Assembly (NCBI RefSeq): GCF_028288225.1
Contig: NZ_JAQBOC010000018.1
Span: 1 to 64,000, forward strand
Origin: Mucilaginibacter sp.
GTDB taxonomy: Bacteria; Bacteroidota; Bacteroidia; Sphingobacteriales; Sphingobacteriaceae
Length of the DNA stretch: 64,000 nt
Direction of reading: 5' to 3'
Shown here one piece after another: positions 17,717 through 26,361 of this stretch; the first letter of the stretch is position 1; each line of letters begins with the position of its first letter. The notes beneath the pieces are model-generated. The model saw nothing but the letters and a program-made list of their open reading frames with translations. It was not told where the DNA came from and did not search any database. Both the position numbers and the translations under genes were made by a program.

Positions 17717-17970
17717 CCCCGCCGGTTCAAGCGTCCTGCTTGAACCCCAACCCCGGCAGCGTCCCGCTGACGTCACCAAACAACCTTCAGCGGACGTTCC
17801 GGGTAAATACGTATATTCAATCTACCACGATTAGGGTCAAAGTGAGCTCGTCGGTTGAGGCGTTGCCTTGCATGGTAATAAATATGCAGCTATTTTTCCT
17901 ACATTGCAAAATGCCTCATGTAAGCGGGACGCTTACATTTGCCTGGATTCAAGCGGGACGCTTGAACCGG
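17717..17970. repeat. Palindromic TTCAAGC element, copy C
   Basis: GGTTCAAGC-GTCCT-GCTTGAACC (17724-17746), then GGCAGCGTCCCGCTGACG. On the right, ATGTAAGC-GGGAC-GCTTACAT (17918-17938) and TTCAAGC-GGGAC-GCTTGAA (17948-17966). The interior differs from A and B and is longer. In copies A, B and C the 5-base loops alternate between GTGCC/GTCCT-type on the left and GGGAC on the right. Confidence 0.65.
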
Positions 17971-18039
17971 CAGGTGAAATATGCTGATAAAAATTCGAGT
18001 GGGAAAGTGAATAATCTTGCAATCTTCTTTTTAAAAGGG

Positions 18040-18073
18040 GTTCAATAAATTTAACACGCTCGATTTATTGAAC
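18040..18073. repeat. Perfect 11-bp hairpin
   Basis: GTTCAATAAAT (18040-18050) pairs with ATTTATTGAAC (18063-18073), loop 12 bases. No T-run follows; role unknown. Confidence 0.55.
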
Positions 18074-18097
18074 ACCTTTCTTGCGTTCTGCTGTAGT

Positions 18098-18195
18098 CTT
18101 TAACCCTCTGTCCGAAGTTTCCGATTATAGATGACTATGCTTGTAGTTTGTGACTACACTAAACACTCCAAACGCTGGGGACACAGTCCCGAACA
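18098..18195. repeat. CTGTCCG-family repeat, copy 4 (degenerate)
   Basis: CTGTCCGAAG, then TGTAGTTTGTGACTACA (imperfect hairpin), then CTGGGGACACAGTC and GAACAGCGGG. The order of words matches copy 3 and its right flank (CTGGAGACACAGTC at about 14597). Confidence 0.5.
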
Positions 18196-18211
18196 GCGGG
18201 ATTTTCTTCGG

Positions 18212-18652
18212 TTAAATTTTTCCGTTATAATTTGGGTCAAATTCCACAATCCATTCAATCCCATATTTATCTCTAAACATTCCAGCGTATGTACCCCAGG
18301 GACCCTCGCCAATGGGCCCTTCAATATCTCCGCCTGCTGACAATCCATTAAATATTTTGTCTGCTTCTTCACTGCTTTCTGCACTAACTGATATTTTAGA
18401 CCTGTTTTCGTTTTCGCTTACCCGTCCCATAAATTCGGGAACATCATTGGCAATTAACACATTGTGTTTGCCAATAGGCAAAGCAATGTGCATTATTTTG
18501 TTTTCATCATGTTCCGCTATCGGAAATTCCGCGCTTGATAGTTCCTTGAAACGAACGATCTTTGTGAACTCTCCGCCAAAAACTGATTTGTAAAAAGTGA
18601 ATGCTTCTTCAGCATTTCCGTTGAAGTTGATCCAGGGATTAATTGTTCTCAT
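18212..18652 (-). CDS. VOC / PhnB-like protein
   Basis: A 146-residue single-domain vicinal-oxygen-chelate protein of the PhnB-like (3-demethylubiquinone-methyltransferase-like) type. INPWINFNGNAEEAFTFYKSVFGGEF is the typical opening split by the family's FNGNAEEA word, and WGTYAGMFRDKYGIEW the typical close. Members of this group are mostly uncharacterised. It is the last gene of a minus-strand set ArsR - SRPBCC - VOC, a common Bacteroidetes combination, with an 88-base gap to the SRPBCC gene. Confidence 0.85.
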   Translation of the reverse strand: MRTINPWINFNGNAEEAFTFYKSVFGGEFTKIVRFKELSSAEFPIAEHDENKIMHIALPIGKHNVLIANDVPEFMGRVSENENRSKISVSAESSEEADKIFNGLSAGGDIEGPIGEGPWGTYAGMFRDKYGIEWIVEFDPNYNGKI

Positions 18653-18740
18653 AATTTTTATTGTTAAATTGTTAATTTTTTCTGTTTACGCTCTTCAGTT
18701 TTCAGCGTTGCCGTTGTCAATGTGATTATAAAATTTCTTC

Positions 18741-19241
18741 TTATTGTTTTCGTGATAAAGTGACCAACAGATATTCCAGATTTTTTAAGGTCATGGTGAA
18801 GCCTATTTTGAAGCCTTCCAATAATTTCTCCAATCGCTCAAACGATTCATTAAAAATGATAATGTTCACTTTGGTTATGTCATTTTGTTCGCTGAAATTG
18901 TAATCCCAGTCAGACCCCGGTAATTCCCGGTTTTCGTCTTTGTCTGCAAACGCGTTGTACATCTTAAAATTGGTTTTCGGGGTAATGGAAGTATATTCCT
19001 GGACTGCCCAACGCTCCTGCCCATCGGGGCTTATCATCGCATAAAACCGGCGCCCACCCACTTTAAAATCCATATACTTGGTTTTGGCGCGCATCGGTGC
19101 AGGTGCTCCCCATTGGTCCAGTAGTTCTGGTTTTGTAAAAGCATCCCATACCAAAGAAAGTCCGGCGTTAAACTCTCTTGTTATAAATACCGTTTTCGCT
19201 GCTTTGTCAACGTTAAAATCAAATAGCAAATCGTTGTTCAT
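18741..19241 (-). CDS. SRPBCC / AHSA1 family protein
   Basis: A 166-residue START-like (AHA1-type) protein: [29 protein letters not shown] is the family's opening pattern (in two parts [19 protein letters not shown] and ELLDQWGAP), and the C-terminal helix ends the hydrophobic cavity. Substrate unknown. Its ATG overlaps the stop of the ArsR gene by one base (TAATG), so translation is coupled and the two are co-regulated. Confidence 0.85.
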   Translation of the reverse strand: MNNDLLFDFNVDKAAKTVFITREFNAGLSLVWDAFTKPELLDQWGAPAPMRAKTKYMDFKVGGRRFYAMISPDGQERWAVQEYTSITPKTNFKMYNAFADKDENRELPGSDWDYNFSEQNDITKVNIIIFNESFERLEKLLEGFKIGFTMTLKNLEYLLVTLSRKQ

Positions 19242-19558
19242 TATTTCTGTTCTTTAATTGATGATAATAATCCGTCAAGTTGATTAAATTGCGTTTCCCA
19301 GTTTTTCCTGAACTGGGCTAACCAATTGTCAAATTCCTGCATTTTTTTTGCATTAAAGTGATAATAAATTTCTCTGCCAGACTGCTCAGGTTTAATCAAT
19401 TCACATTCGTGTAATACTTTAATATGTTTCGATACTGCCTGTCGGCTCATATCAAATTTTTCGGCCATAGCATTTGGTGTTAATGCTTGAATAGCAATTA
19501 AAGTTAATATCGCCCTGCGTGTTGGGTCAGCTATGGCCTGGAATATGTCTTGTTTCAT
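19241..19558 (-). CDS. ArsR-family transcriptional regulator
   Basis: A 105-residue winged-helix regulator. [18 protein letters not shown] is the hallmark start of this ArsR subgroup, followed by [19 protein letters not shown] (recognition helix) and [14 protein letters not shown] (wing). No metal-binding Cys pair is visible. It is paired with the SRPBCC gene by a one-base overlap, and such pairs are usually autoregulated. ATG 19558 is chosen; the frame extends 16 codons upstream. Confidence 0.88.
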   Translation of the reverse strand: MKQDIFQAIADPTRRAILTLIAIQALTPNAMAEKFDMSRQAVSKHIKVLHECELIKPEQSGREIYYHFNAKKMQEFDNWLAQFRKNWETQFNQLDGLLSSIKEQK

Positions 19559-19816
19559 TTTGTAATGGCAAATTAAGCAACCTACAGGTTGCAAATATAT
19601 ATGCAACTTTTGAGTTGCGCAAATTTATTTGCTTTTATTTTTTGCCGGGGTAAGTTTTCTTTAAAGGTGTTCAAAGAAATTGACATGGGGGGTTCACACC
19701 TTGTAATTGTAAATTCATCAAGATTAATTACGAAACTCCTTTCCTCAATTCTATTAATTACAGGTTTGAAAAAACGCCTCCTTATTTGTAATTGATTGTT
19801 GAGACAAATATTTGTA

Positions 19817-19839
19817 TTATTGGTCTAACTAACCAATAA
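19817..19839 (+). promoter_or_regulatory. Inverted repeat upstream of the NACHT gene
   Basis: TTATTGGT (19817-19824) pairs perfectly with ACCAATAA (19832-19839) around 7 bases, ending 17 bases before the ATG at 19857. It could be an operator or a 5'-leader hairpin. No regulator gene is adjacent. Confidence 0.45.
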
Positions 19840-19856
19840 ACAGATCATAATTACTA

Positions 19857-22800
19857 ATGAGTACTAAAGAACCCGAGCTGTTTGACTATTTCAAATCTGT
19901 TAAAGATGTAAAATCACCAGCAACGCATGCCGCACATCAATTAGACTCACTAATACCTAATCTGTCACTTTGTATTAAACTATTGATTTTATTTATCAAT
20001 AGTACGGATAGCGATTCTTCTTTGGAAAGACTACCAGATGATTTCAATCAATATTGTAATGTGATTTTATCAGACAACCTTTCGGGTTATCCAGTGGCTA
20101 TAGAAGGTTTGTCTCAAAAATTCGAAGCCTTTTTAAAGAAGGTTGGTTACCTCCGTTATAAGAATACTATTTATTGGAGCGGAGATAGTAGTCATATAGG
20201 GATAAAGGAAACAACACTTAATAATCTTTGTGACGGTATACTTGTACCACAAAAAGGTATGCCTAAGGGCACTGGAGCTAGGCACTTGCCACATCCTTTA
20301 TTTGCTTTTACTGGATTTAATCATGATTTAGTAGAATTCCTAAGAAAGGAACTAAGAAATAAAGTACATCAGGCTCCCAATATTCCTAAAAGAGATCTTA
20401 TTACTTATGCCGAATATGTATTGTTAGCATATCTATTCGTTGTTCAAGACAATTTATCATTACTATCAGAAAACCTTTCGATCGAAAGTAAGCATAATTC
20501 CAAGCTTGCAACTTATTTTTCAAAATGGCAAAATCGGTATGTGCAAACGATCTTTATTGAAAAAGACACTAATGATCTGGTTGAGCTATCCCCTCATATT
20601 ATTGAAACGGATTGGGATGTAAACAACCAAGCGCAATCATTTGTGCCCAAACAGGGCAAAATTCTAGATATTCTGGGTGATCTTAAACAGTTTGTAATAA
20701 TTGGCGATCCAGGATTAGGAAAAACTACTACATTGCAATTTCTCGGCTATCACTTAGCACGGCAGGATAAAAATTTGCCTTTATATTTTCCAATAAAAAA
20801 CTTTGTACCTAAAAGAGACTTACTTTCACAAGTTGCAACATATGCGGAATTAAGTCAAGATGTTATAAGTTCTTACAGAGAATCAGGATTCCTAGCTTTT
20901 TTATTCGATGGCATTAATGAGGTTCTTATTTCGGCTGATCAAGTTGAGCTCAAAAATCAGATTAAAAGTCTCCTTAAAGATTACAAGCATAGTTGTTTCA
21001 TATTCACAACTAGACCATCAGCATATAAAAACGATTTCAATATACCTGTATTCGAACTTCAAGCGTTAAACGACATAGAAATCATAGAGTTCATTCAGAA
21101 AAACCATCCCGAAAAGGCTACAACCCTGGTTACAGAACTCGAAAAACAACCAAAATTAAAAGAATTATGCCGAAATCCATTGATTTTGGTAATACTGTGC
21201 TCGCTTATTCAGCAGGCACCTTTTACCATTCCGTCTAATAAAGGTCTATTGCTTAAAAACTTTATTGATGCTTTGTTAAAACGAGAGCAGCATAAAAATC
21301 AACTATTTGACTGCTATAAGTATTTTAATTATCTCCTTGCACTTGGCTTACAAACCAGGATTGACGAACGCATTAGTTTCGACACGCACTATGCAATAAC
21401 CATTATATCGAAAGCTGTAGAACAAATTGACCCATCGGCGGATCGCTCAAAAATATTAATAGATCTAATTGATATTGGCTTGCTTACCAAAAACAATAAT
21501 CAGATCAGCTTTACTCACGAATTATACCAAGAATATTTCGCTGCTGAAGGAATATTACAAAAAAATCTACCAGAATCCGAATTGCAAGCATTTGAAGCTT
21601 CGACAAATTGGGAACAACCTCTTATTTTATACTCAGGATTAGTTGAACGTTACGACGAATTCATCGGAAGCCTTTCCGAACGCAACCCGATTTTGGCATT
21701 AAAATGCTTTGAAAGTTCAATTAAAAACGATGATGCCATACTTGCTGTCATTACTAAAAATGCTTTCATTAACTCTCAGAAAGTAGATAATATAAAAACA
21801 GCATCAAACGGGTTGATCACTTTACTTCGCCTTGGAGAAGCAAAATTATTCAACGAGTCGTTGGCATCAAGTATTGGCAAACACGGGGAAATTGTTTTTA
21901 GGTTGTTGGGACAGATATCATCCGTACTCGTCAAAACTATTGACTTTAACTATCTATTTGATTCCATATCAATCGTGGTTAATCTTAATAAGTCTTTTAT
22001 CCCATCGATTATTCGAAATCTTGGCAGGCGTAATCCTGAGGAAATCGTTAAAATCAAAGACCAATTATTTGATTTGTTTAAAAAGGATTTTTTTACCTCA
22101 ATTAAACCATCTTTTTTATATCGTTTCTTTCGTCTAATAGATCTTACTAGCGCCGAAAAAGTTGGTAAATCAAATTTGGAAAACTATTGTATTAAGCTTT
22201 GTAAAAATGACAATGCCCATTCTATTGAAAGTACAAATACAGCATGGAACCTCGTATCCCAATTTAAACTTTTTGATGATTCTAAATTTGTAACAAAGGT
22301 TATAGGTATATTGGTGAATAATCGTAAAGCAAATCATGGCTTTATTAAGAAGCTTGCTGATCATTCGCCCAATCAATTAGATAATATTATTATCGCTTGT
22401 CTTGACTCTAAAAACATTACCTGTCATTGCGTTGGAATATACTTGAGTATAGCTAACGGAAAAGAAGCAGCATTTAAGGAAGCTCTAGAGAAGCTATTTA
22501 TTTACCGTAACGAAGCTATTAAGAAAAGAATAGTCTCGTCCTATAATGACAATATGCTTGCTGAGAGAATAAGCGTGATCTTTAATCACGAAGTTATAAG
22601 ACGCTTACTAATTGAATTTGAAAAGAACAAGGCGACCGTTTACAAATACAAAGTAAAGGATATAAAAGACCAAATGATTGTTATTCGAATTAGAGGTCTT
22701 CATGTCCAAGGAAAACTCTTAGAGGCCGAAAGAATTACTAAAAACATTAAAAAAGATCAAGCACTAACTGTAAAACTTGCATTTATAGATCCATTTGCGC

Positions 22801-23207
22801 AGGTTGTATATTTTACGGAAAAGGAAGATCCGTTTGAAAATTATTATAGTATATGTCAGTTACCTGCGCCAGGCTTGGAGGTTCGTGCCAAAATTTCTTA
22901 CATTAAAAACGATGAAGCAGAAGCTTTTATTCACGACAAATATATAGGCATAATAAAAGATAGTCGATTGAAAGACCAAAAACTCCTTGGAAAAAAAGTT
23001 TCTGCAATAATTATCAAACTCGAAGAAGGACGATATATCTTAGAATTAGCGCCACAAAAAGTTTCGAAATTCAAACCCGCTATAGAAAAAATTCCTCAAA
23101 TAAATAAAAGTCAAAAAATCACATCAAAGTTTTCGGGCAAGTCAAGACGAGAATCAGATTTTGCATTTCTGTTGAAAAATGCGTTGAAGAGTGATAATGA
23201 AGATTAA
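19857..23207 (+). CDS. NACHT-domain STAND NTPase (bNACHT-like)
   Basis: A 1116-residue protein. NACHT motifs: Walker A GDPGLGKTT (283-291), Walker B AFLFDGINEV (about 347-356), FIFTTRPSAY (about 380-389), and the helical LKELCRNPLILVILCSL. The N-terminal 270 residues are helical and include LRNKVHQ (166-172), HEPN-like but one residue shorter than the usual RNxxxH. After the NACHT come helical repeats (550-920). The C-terminal 190 residues look beta-rich, possibly two small OB/S1-like folds. Bacterial NACHT proteins of this layout have been shown to protect against phages; defence here is inference. AT-rich by eye; single gene. Confidence 0.7.
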   Translation: MSTKEPELFDYFKSVKDVKSPATHAAHQLDSLIPNLSLCIKLLILFINSTDSDSSLERLPDDFNQYCNVILSDNLSGYPVAIEGLSQKFEAFLKKVGYLRYKNTIYWSGDSSHIGIKETTLNNLCDGILVPQKGMPKGTGARHLPHPLFAFTGFNHDLVEFLRKELRNKVHQAPNIPKRDLITYAEYVLLAYLFVVQDNLSLLSENLSIESKHNSKLATYFSKWQNRYVQTIFIEKDTNDLVELSPHIIETDWDVNNQAQSFVPKQGKILDILGDLKQFVIIGDPGLGKTTTLQFLGYHLARQDKNLPLYFPIKNFVPKRDLLSQVATYAELSQDVISSYRESGFLAFLFDGINEVLISADQVELKNQIKSLLKDYKHSCFIFTTRPSAYKNDFNIPVFELQALNDIEIIEFIQKNHPEKATTLVTELEKQPKLKELCRNPLILVILCSLIQQAPFTIPSNKGLLLKNFIDALLKREQHKNQLFDCYKYFNYLLALGLQTRIDERISFDTHYAITIISKAVEQIDPSADRSKILIDLIDIGLLTKNNNQISFTHELYQEYFAAEGILQKNLPESELQAFEASTNWEQPLILYSGLVERYDEFIGSLSERNPILALKCFESSIKNDDAILAVITKNAFINSQKVDNIKTASNGLITLLRLGEAKLFNESLASSIGKHGEIVFRLLGQISSVLVKTIDFNYLFDSISIVVNLNKSFIPSIIRNLGRRNPEEIVKIKDQLFDLFKKDFFTSIKPSFLYRFFRLIDLTSAEKVGKSNLENYCIKLCKNDNAHSIESTNTAWNLVSQFKLFDDSKFVTKVIGILVNNRKANHGFIKKLADHSPNQLDNIIIACLDSKNITCHCVGIYLSIANGKEAAFKEALEKLFIYRNEAIKKRIVSSYNDNMLAERISVIFNHEVIRRLLIEFEKNKATVYKYKVKDIKDQMIVIRIRGLHVQGKLLEAERITKNIKKDQALTVKLAFIDPFAQVVYFTEKEDPFENYYSICQLPAPGLEVRAKISYIKNDEAEAFIHDKYIGIIKDSRLKDQKLLGKKVSAIIIKLEEGRYILELAPQKVSKFKPAIEKIPQINKSQKITSKFSGKSRRESDFAFLLKNALKSDNED

Positions 23208-23404
23208 GCTTAGAAACTATCAAGGATTAAATTAATATTAAAGATTATTACATAGTTTAGTTCATAAAATCTATTTGAATACCTCAATTGACAATATAGA
23301 TTTATTAAAATTTGTAAGCCATTTTTTCTTGTCATTTAGGTGAACGCTCATAAATCAGTTTTTCATCTTTATTAAATTAAAAAAAGTGCATTTAATTCAA
23401 GAGA

Positions 23405-23548
23405 ATGGAAACAAAAAAAAGAAAAGCAAGAAGAACAACAGGTCGTCCAATCAAGAAGAAAGTTAGAGATAGTAATATTTATGCAGGTAGGGAGGAAGCA
23501 ATGTTAAATAAAGTTGTAGAAATAATAGTGAAGAAAAACGCGTTATGA
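23405..23548 (+). CDS. Small basic protein (47 residues)
   Basis: A short plus-strand frame after the NACHT gene, strongly basic at the N-terminus (METKKRKARRTTGRPIKKKV) and amphipathic at the C-terminus. The GRP[IV]KKK word is also seen at the N-terminus of some Bacteroidetes mobilisation accessory proteins, so this could be a truncated MobC-like or ribbon-helix-helix protein. It overlaps the next minus-strand gene by six bases, tail to tail. Weak call. Confidence 0.35.
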   Translation: METKKRKARRTTGRPIKKKVRDSNIYAGREEAMLNKVVEIIVKKNAL

Positions 23549-24142
23549 ATCTATCCTGAACTTTTTTGACAACAGGACTACCAACGCCTCGGCAGAATCA
23601 TTCAACGCCGGAAAAGTTTTCCCTGTGCTGTCTTCATTCATCGCATCTCCATTTATGATATAATTTCGAAAGGATTTCCCATCGTAACGGCTTGCTCCTC
23701 CAAAAACACCGAACCAGATGTTGCCTTTTTTATCTTCATAAATACTACCAACATCATTATTAAGAAGTCCGTCCTTGGTTGTAAAATTTCGAAAGGATTT
23801 CCCATCGTAATAATAAACACCTGAGCCAACGGAGCCGAACCAAAAGTTGCCTTTCCTGTCTTCTAAAACAGAAAAGAAACGTGCCGAACTTACTTTACTT
23901 GTGATATTAGTAAACGATTTTCCGTCGTATCGAAAAATGCCCTCCCACGAAGCAATCCAAATGTTGCCCTTTCTATCTTGTATGATATTACGGGTGATAT
24001 TGTTAGGTCCGGCGGAAGTGATTACGCTTCTGGTTTCGGACTTAATACTGTCTTTTGGGAGGTCAGTTTTGCTTTGTCCTTTACAGGAAGTGCAAAAAAC
24101 AAATATTAGTAACAAAGAATAGACGGGAAGATATTTTATCAT
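23543..24142 (-). CDS. Two-component-propeller repeat lipoprotein
   Basis: A 199-residue exported protein with a lipobox-type end to its signal peptide (VFCTSC, with Cys as likely acylation site). Three propeller repeats follow, of the form DRKGNIWIASWEGIFRYDGK, DRKGNFWFGSVGSGVYYYDG and DKKGNIWFGVFGGASRYDGK. These are the Reg_prop blades of hybrid two-component sensors and related lipoproteins. With only three blades it is too small for a closed propeller alone, so it may be a shortened copy or may pair with another protein. Ligand unknown. Confidence 0.7.
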   Translation of the reverse strand: MIKYLPVYSLLLIFVFCTSCKGQSKTDLPKDSIKSETRSVITSAGPNNITRNIIQDRKGNIWIASWEGIFRYDGKSFTNITSKVSSARFFSVLEDRKGNFWFGSVGSGVYYYDGKSFRNFTTKDGLLNNDVGSIYEDKKGNIWFGVFGGASRYDGKSFRNYIINGDAMNEDSTGKTFPALNDSAEALVVLLSKKFRIDS

Positions 24143-24201
24143 TTTATCTTTTTCTTTTTATGAACTTCAAAAAACCAAAAGCTTTGCGGGTTTGGAATTT
24201 T

Positions 24202-25305
24202 TCAACATCCTTTATTTGGTATGGCATAAATCACGTTGCCTGAAACAGATAAATTGAAGCCATAATTTTCTATAGCAGGAAGTAACAGTTTTTTCCATGT
24301 TTTGCCCATGTCAGATGACCGGAATATACCATCTGAGCCGCCACATATTAAATATTTACCCATTTGTTTAATTGATAAAATATCCGATGAAGATTTAAGT
24401 AAGCCTATTTTTTTCATTAATAAACTACTCCAGGAAGGTTGAAGTTCTTCGCCTATGGCATTCCAGGTTTTTCCACTATCCAGTGAAATGTGTATGCTGT
24501 TTGTTTGAGTTATTGTGTTGTTTACTATAGCAGCAAATCCTCCATCTATACGTTCCACAGCGATGCCAACACCCCCTTCACTAATCACACGATCCCAGTT
24601 TTCACCATCATCGGTCGATCTTAATATTCCCTTTGAGCTGGCAGCCAGCAGTACACCGTTTGACTCTACCATTTTCATTACCCAGCCTCCAACATGCACA
24701 TATTTCCAGGTTTTTCCACTGTTAGTGGATTTATAAAGGGCGTTGTTGGAGCCTACGAAAACTGTGCCTCCTATAGTTTCAAAAACGCTGGATACTTGTT
24801 TCTCTTTATAATTCGTGTACATCCAATCTATCGTTCTGTTAAGGCGTACGGCTTGCTCTTGAAAATTCGTGTACATGGGTGACCAATTATTCGTTCCGTT
24901 TATTTTTTGTAAAAATTGACCCCTGAAATTATATGCAAATATCCCATTCTTGCCAGGGGCTATGTTACGCTGTTCACCAGGGAAAATTTCTTTTGTCCAA
25001 AAACGAGTTGTGGAATTTGGTTCACTGTGATAAACCCCATTGCCAGCACGTAAATAGAGCCCACGGTCATTTGCAAAGAAACCATCACTCCGCACACCTT
25101 CTCTCTGCAAATTTTCGGGCAACCCTTCGCTAATGTCCTGCCATGTTTGTCCGCCATCAGCAGATTTAAAAATGATGTTGACAATCGCCGATGATTTGCC
25201 TTCTTTTATTGGTTTCTTTTTTGCTTCCTTTTCTTTTAGCACAAAAGAATTTAGTAGAAATAATACCAGGAAGATAGCCGGAACAAATACAAATAATCTT
25301 TTCAT
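24202..25305 (-). CDS. BNR / sialidase-type repeat protein, exported
   Basis: A 367-residue protein with an N-terminal signal or anchor (RLFVFVPAIFLVLFLLNSF). Asp-box-like repeats are visible: KSADGGQTWQDI, KSTNSGKTWKYV, RSTDDGENWDRV, SLDSGKTWNAI and RSSDMGKTWKKL. They mark a beta-propeller of the WD40/YVTN/BNR-like superfamily. No sialidase active-site Arg triad is evident, so enzymatic activity is not claimed. ATG 25305 starts the signal peptide. It lies 60 bases upstream of the propeller lipoprotein on the same strand, probably one operon. Confidence 0.75.
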   Translation of the reverse strand: MKRLFVFVPAIFLVLFLLNSFVLKEKEAKKKPIKEGKSSAIVNIIFKSADGGQTWQDISEGLPENLQREGVRSDGFFANDRGLYLRAGNGVYHSEPNSTTRFWTKEIFPGEQRNIAPGKNGIFAYNFRGQFLQKINGTNNWSPMYTNFQEQAVRLNRTIDWMYTNYKEKQVSSVFETIGGTVFVGSNNALYKSTNSGKTWKYVHVGGWVMKMVESNGVLLAASSKGILRSTDDGENWDRVISEGGVGIAVERIDGGFAAIVNNTITQTNSIHISLDSGKTWNAIGEELQPSWSSLLMKKIGLLKSSSDILSIKQMGKYLICGGSDGIFRSSDMGKTWKKLLLPAIENYGFNLSVSGNVIYAIPNKGC

Positions 25306-25411
25306 TTTTTTAAATTTTAAGTAAAACATATGTTTCATAATCTATTTTATGATCCTATCAGAATTGATGCAGCAAAATTACTTTGATATATTTCAGCCTG
25401 AGGCATCAGGA

Positions 25412-25445
25412 TTGTAAATAAAAATGTAAACTTTGTAAATAAAAA
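25412..25445 (+). promoter_or_regulatory. Two identical 13-mers upstream of the regulator gene
   Basis: TTGTAAATAAAAA occurs at 25412-25424 and again at 25433-25445. The offset is 21 bases, about two helical turns. The second copy ends 9 bases before the ATG of the membrane-anchored winged-helix regulator, so the pair could be its autoregulatory site or lie in its promoter. Confidence 0.45.
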
Positions 25446-25454
25446 CTTGACACT

Positions 25455-26351
25455 ATGCATCTCAGCCGAAACCTCCTCTTCGGGAAACGCAAGTACCTGT
25501 TCGGATTGATCTTACTCTTGTTTAGCGCTGTAATCTGCGTGGCTTTCAGTATGACCGGCAGTGACGACTTTGATCTCGCCAGAAGAGAAGTTTTGCTCCG
25601 CAGGATCGGACATGAACTACTCTTACAGTCTGGCGATAGTACATCAAGAGTGCTCCCGGTAAAAAAGATCGCAGAAAATGAATACCAAATCAGTTTTGAG
25701 AATGAACTCACTTTTCAACCTGCCTCCCTGGTGAATACTACCAGCCGTTTGTTGGCCAAAGCCCCCCTTGCAAATGACTATGTTGTTAACGTGCTAAACT
25801 GTGGCAACTCCGGTGTAGCTTATGGATATGCTATATCAAAAAATAAGAAAGATGATATTGTAGCCTGTATAGGAAGGAAGCAGCCCCGGGCATGTTACAT
25901 GATCAACATTAAATTCAAAGCGACGGGTATAATTACAGCAAAGAACGGATACCTTTTGGGCAGCCTGCCATTTTTAGCATTTGTTGGATTTATTTTTTTG
26001 AGATCTGTTAAGCCACGGAGAGCCTTGCCTGACGGTCAGTATACTGACATGTTAACTTTGGGCGCGGTGTTGTTCGATACGAAGAACAGGAAGCTCATTA
26101 TAAATGAAAAACCAATAGACCTGACCGGAACCGAAACCCGTGTACTGCGCATTTTCGCGTTATCTCCTAACGAGACTATAGAGCGAAGCCGGCTGCAAAA
26201 AGAGATCTGGGAAGATGAAGGTGTTATTGTGGGGCGCAGTCTGGATATGTTCATATCAAAACTTAGAAAAAAATTGGAACTTGATCCGAATATCAACATT
26301 GTTGTTATACGCGGCAAAGGATATAAGCTTGAAATTAGGGGTCAAATATGA
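25455..26351 (+). CDS. Membrane-anchored OmpR-type winged-helix regulator
   Basis: A 298-residue protein. An N-terminal membrane segment (about residues 15-32) is followed by an extracytoplasmic stretch of about 140 residues with three Cys. A second membrane segment (about 173-190, LPFLAFVGFIFL) precedes a C-terminal OmpR/PhoB-type winged helix (about 205-298: LTGTETRVLRIFALSPNE, IERSRLQKEIW, and VVIRGKGYKLEI). This is a ToxR-like plan turned round, with the DNA-binding domain at the C-terminus. It would sense an envelope signal without a kinase. It is divergent from the BNR/propeller operon, which may be its target. Confidence 0.75.
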   Translation: MHLSRNLLFGKRKYLFGLILLLFSAVICVAFSMTGSDDFDLARREVLLRRIGHELLLQSGDSTSRVLPVKKIAENEYQISFENELTFQPASLVNTTSRLLAKAPLANDYVVNVLNCGNSGVAYGYAISKNKKDDIVACIGRKQPRACYMINIKFKATGIITAKNGYLLGSLPFLAFVGFIFLRSVKPRRALPDGQYTDMLTLGAVLFDTKNRKLIINEKPIDLTGTETRVLRIFALSPNETIERSRLQKEIWEDEGVIVGRSLDMFISKLRKKLELDPNINIVVIRGKGYKLEIRGQI

Positions 26352-26361
26352 CGCTTAAAAT

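Noticed and set aside
14613-17970. CRISPR array suspected from regularly spaced palindromes
   Set aside because: The units are few, unequal in spacing and without spacer/repeat alternation; no cas gene is present.
17707-18048. A 113-codon plus-strand frame
   Set aside because: It covers palindromic element C and its spacer; the translation is repeat sequence.
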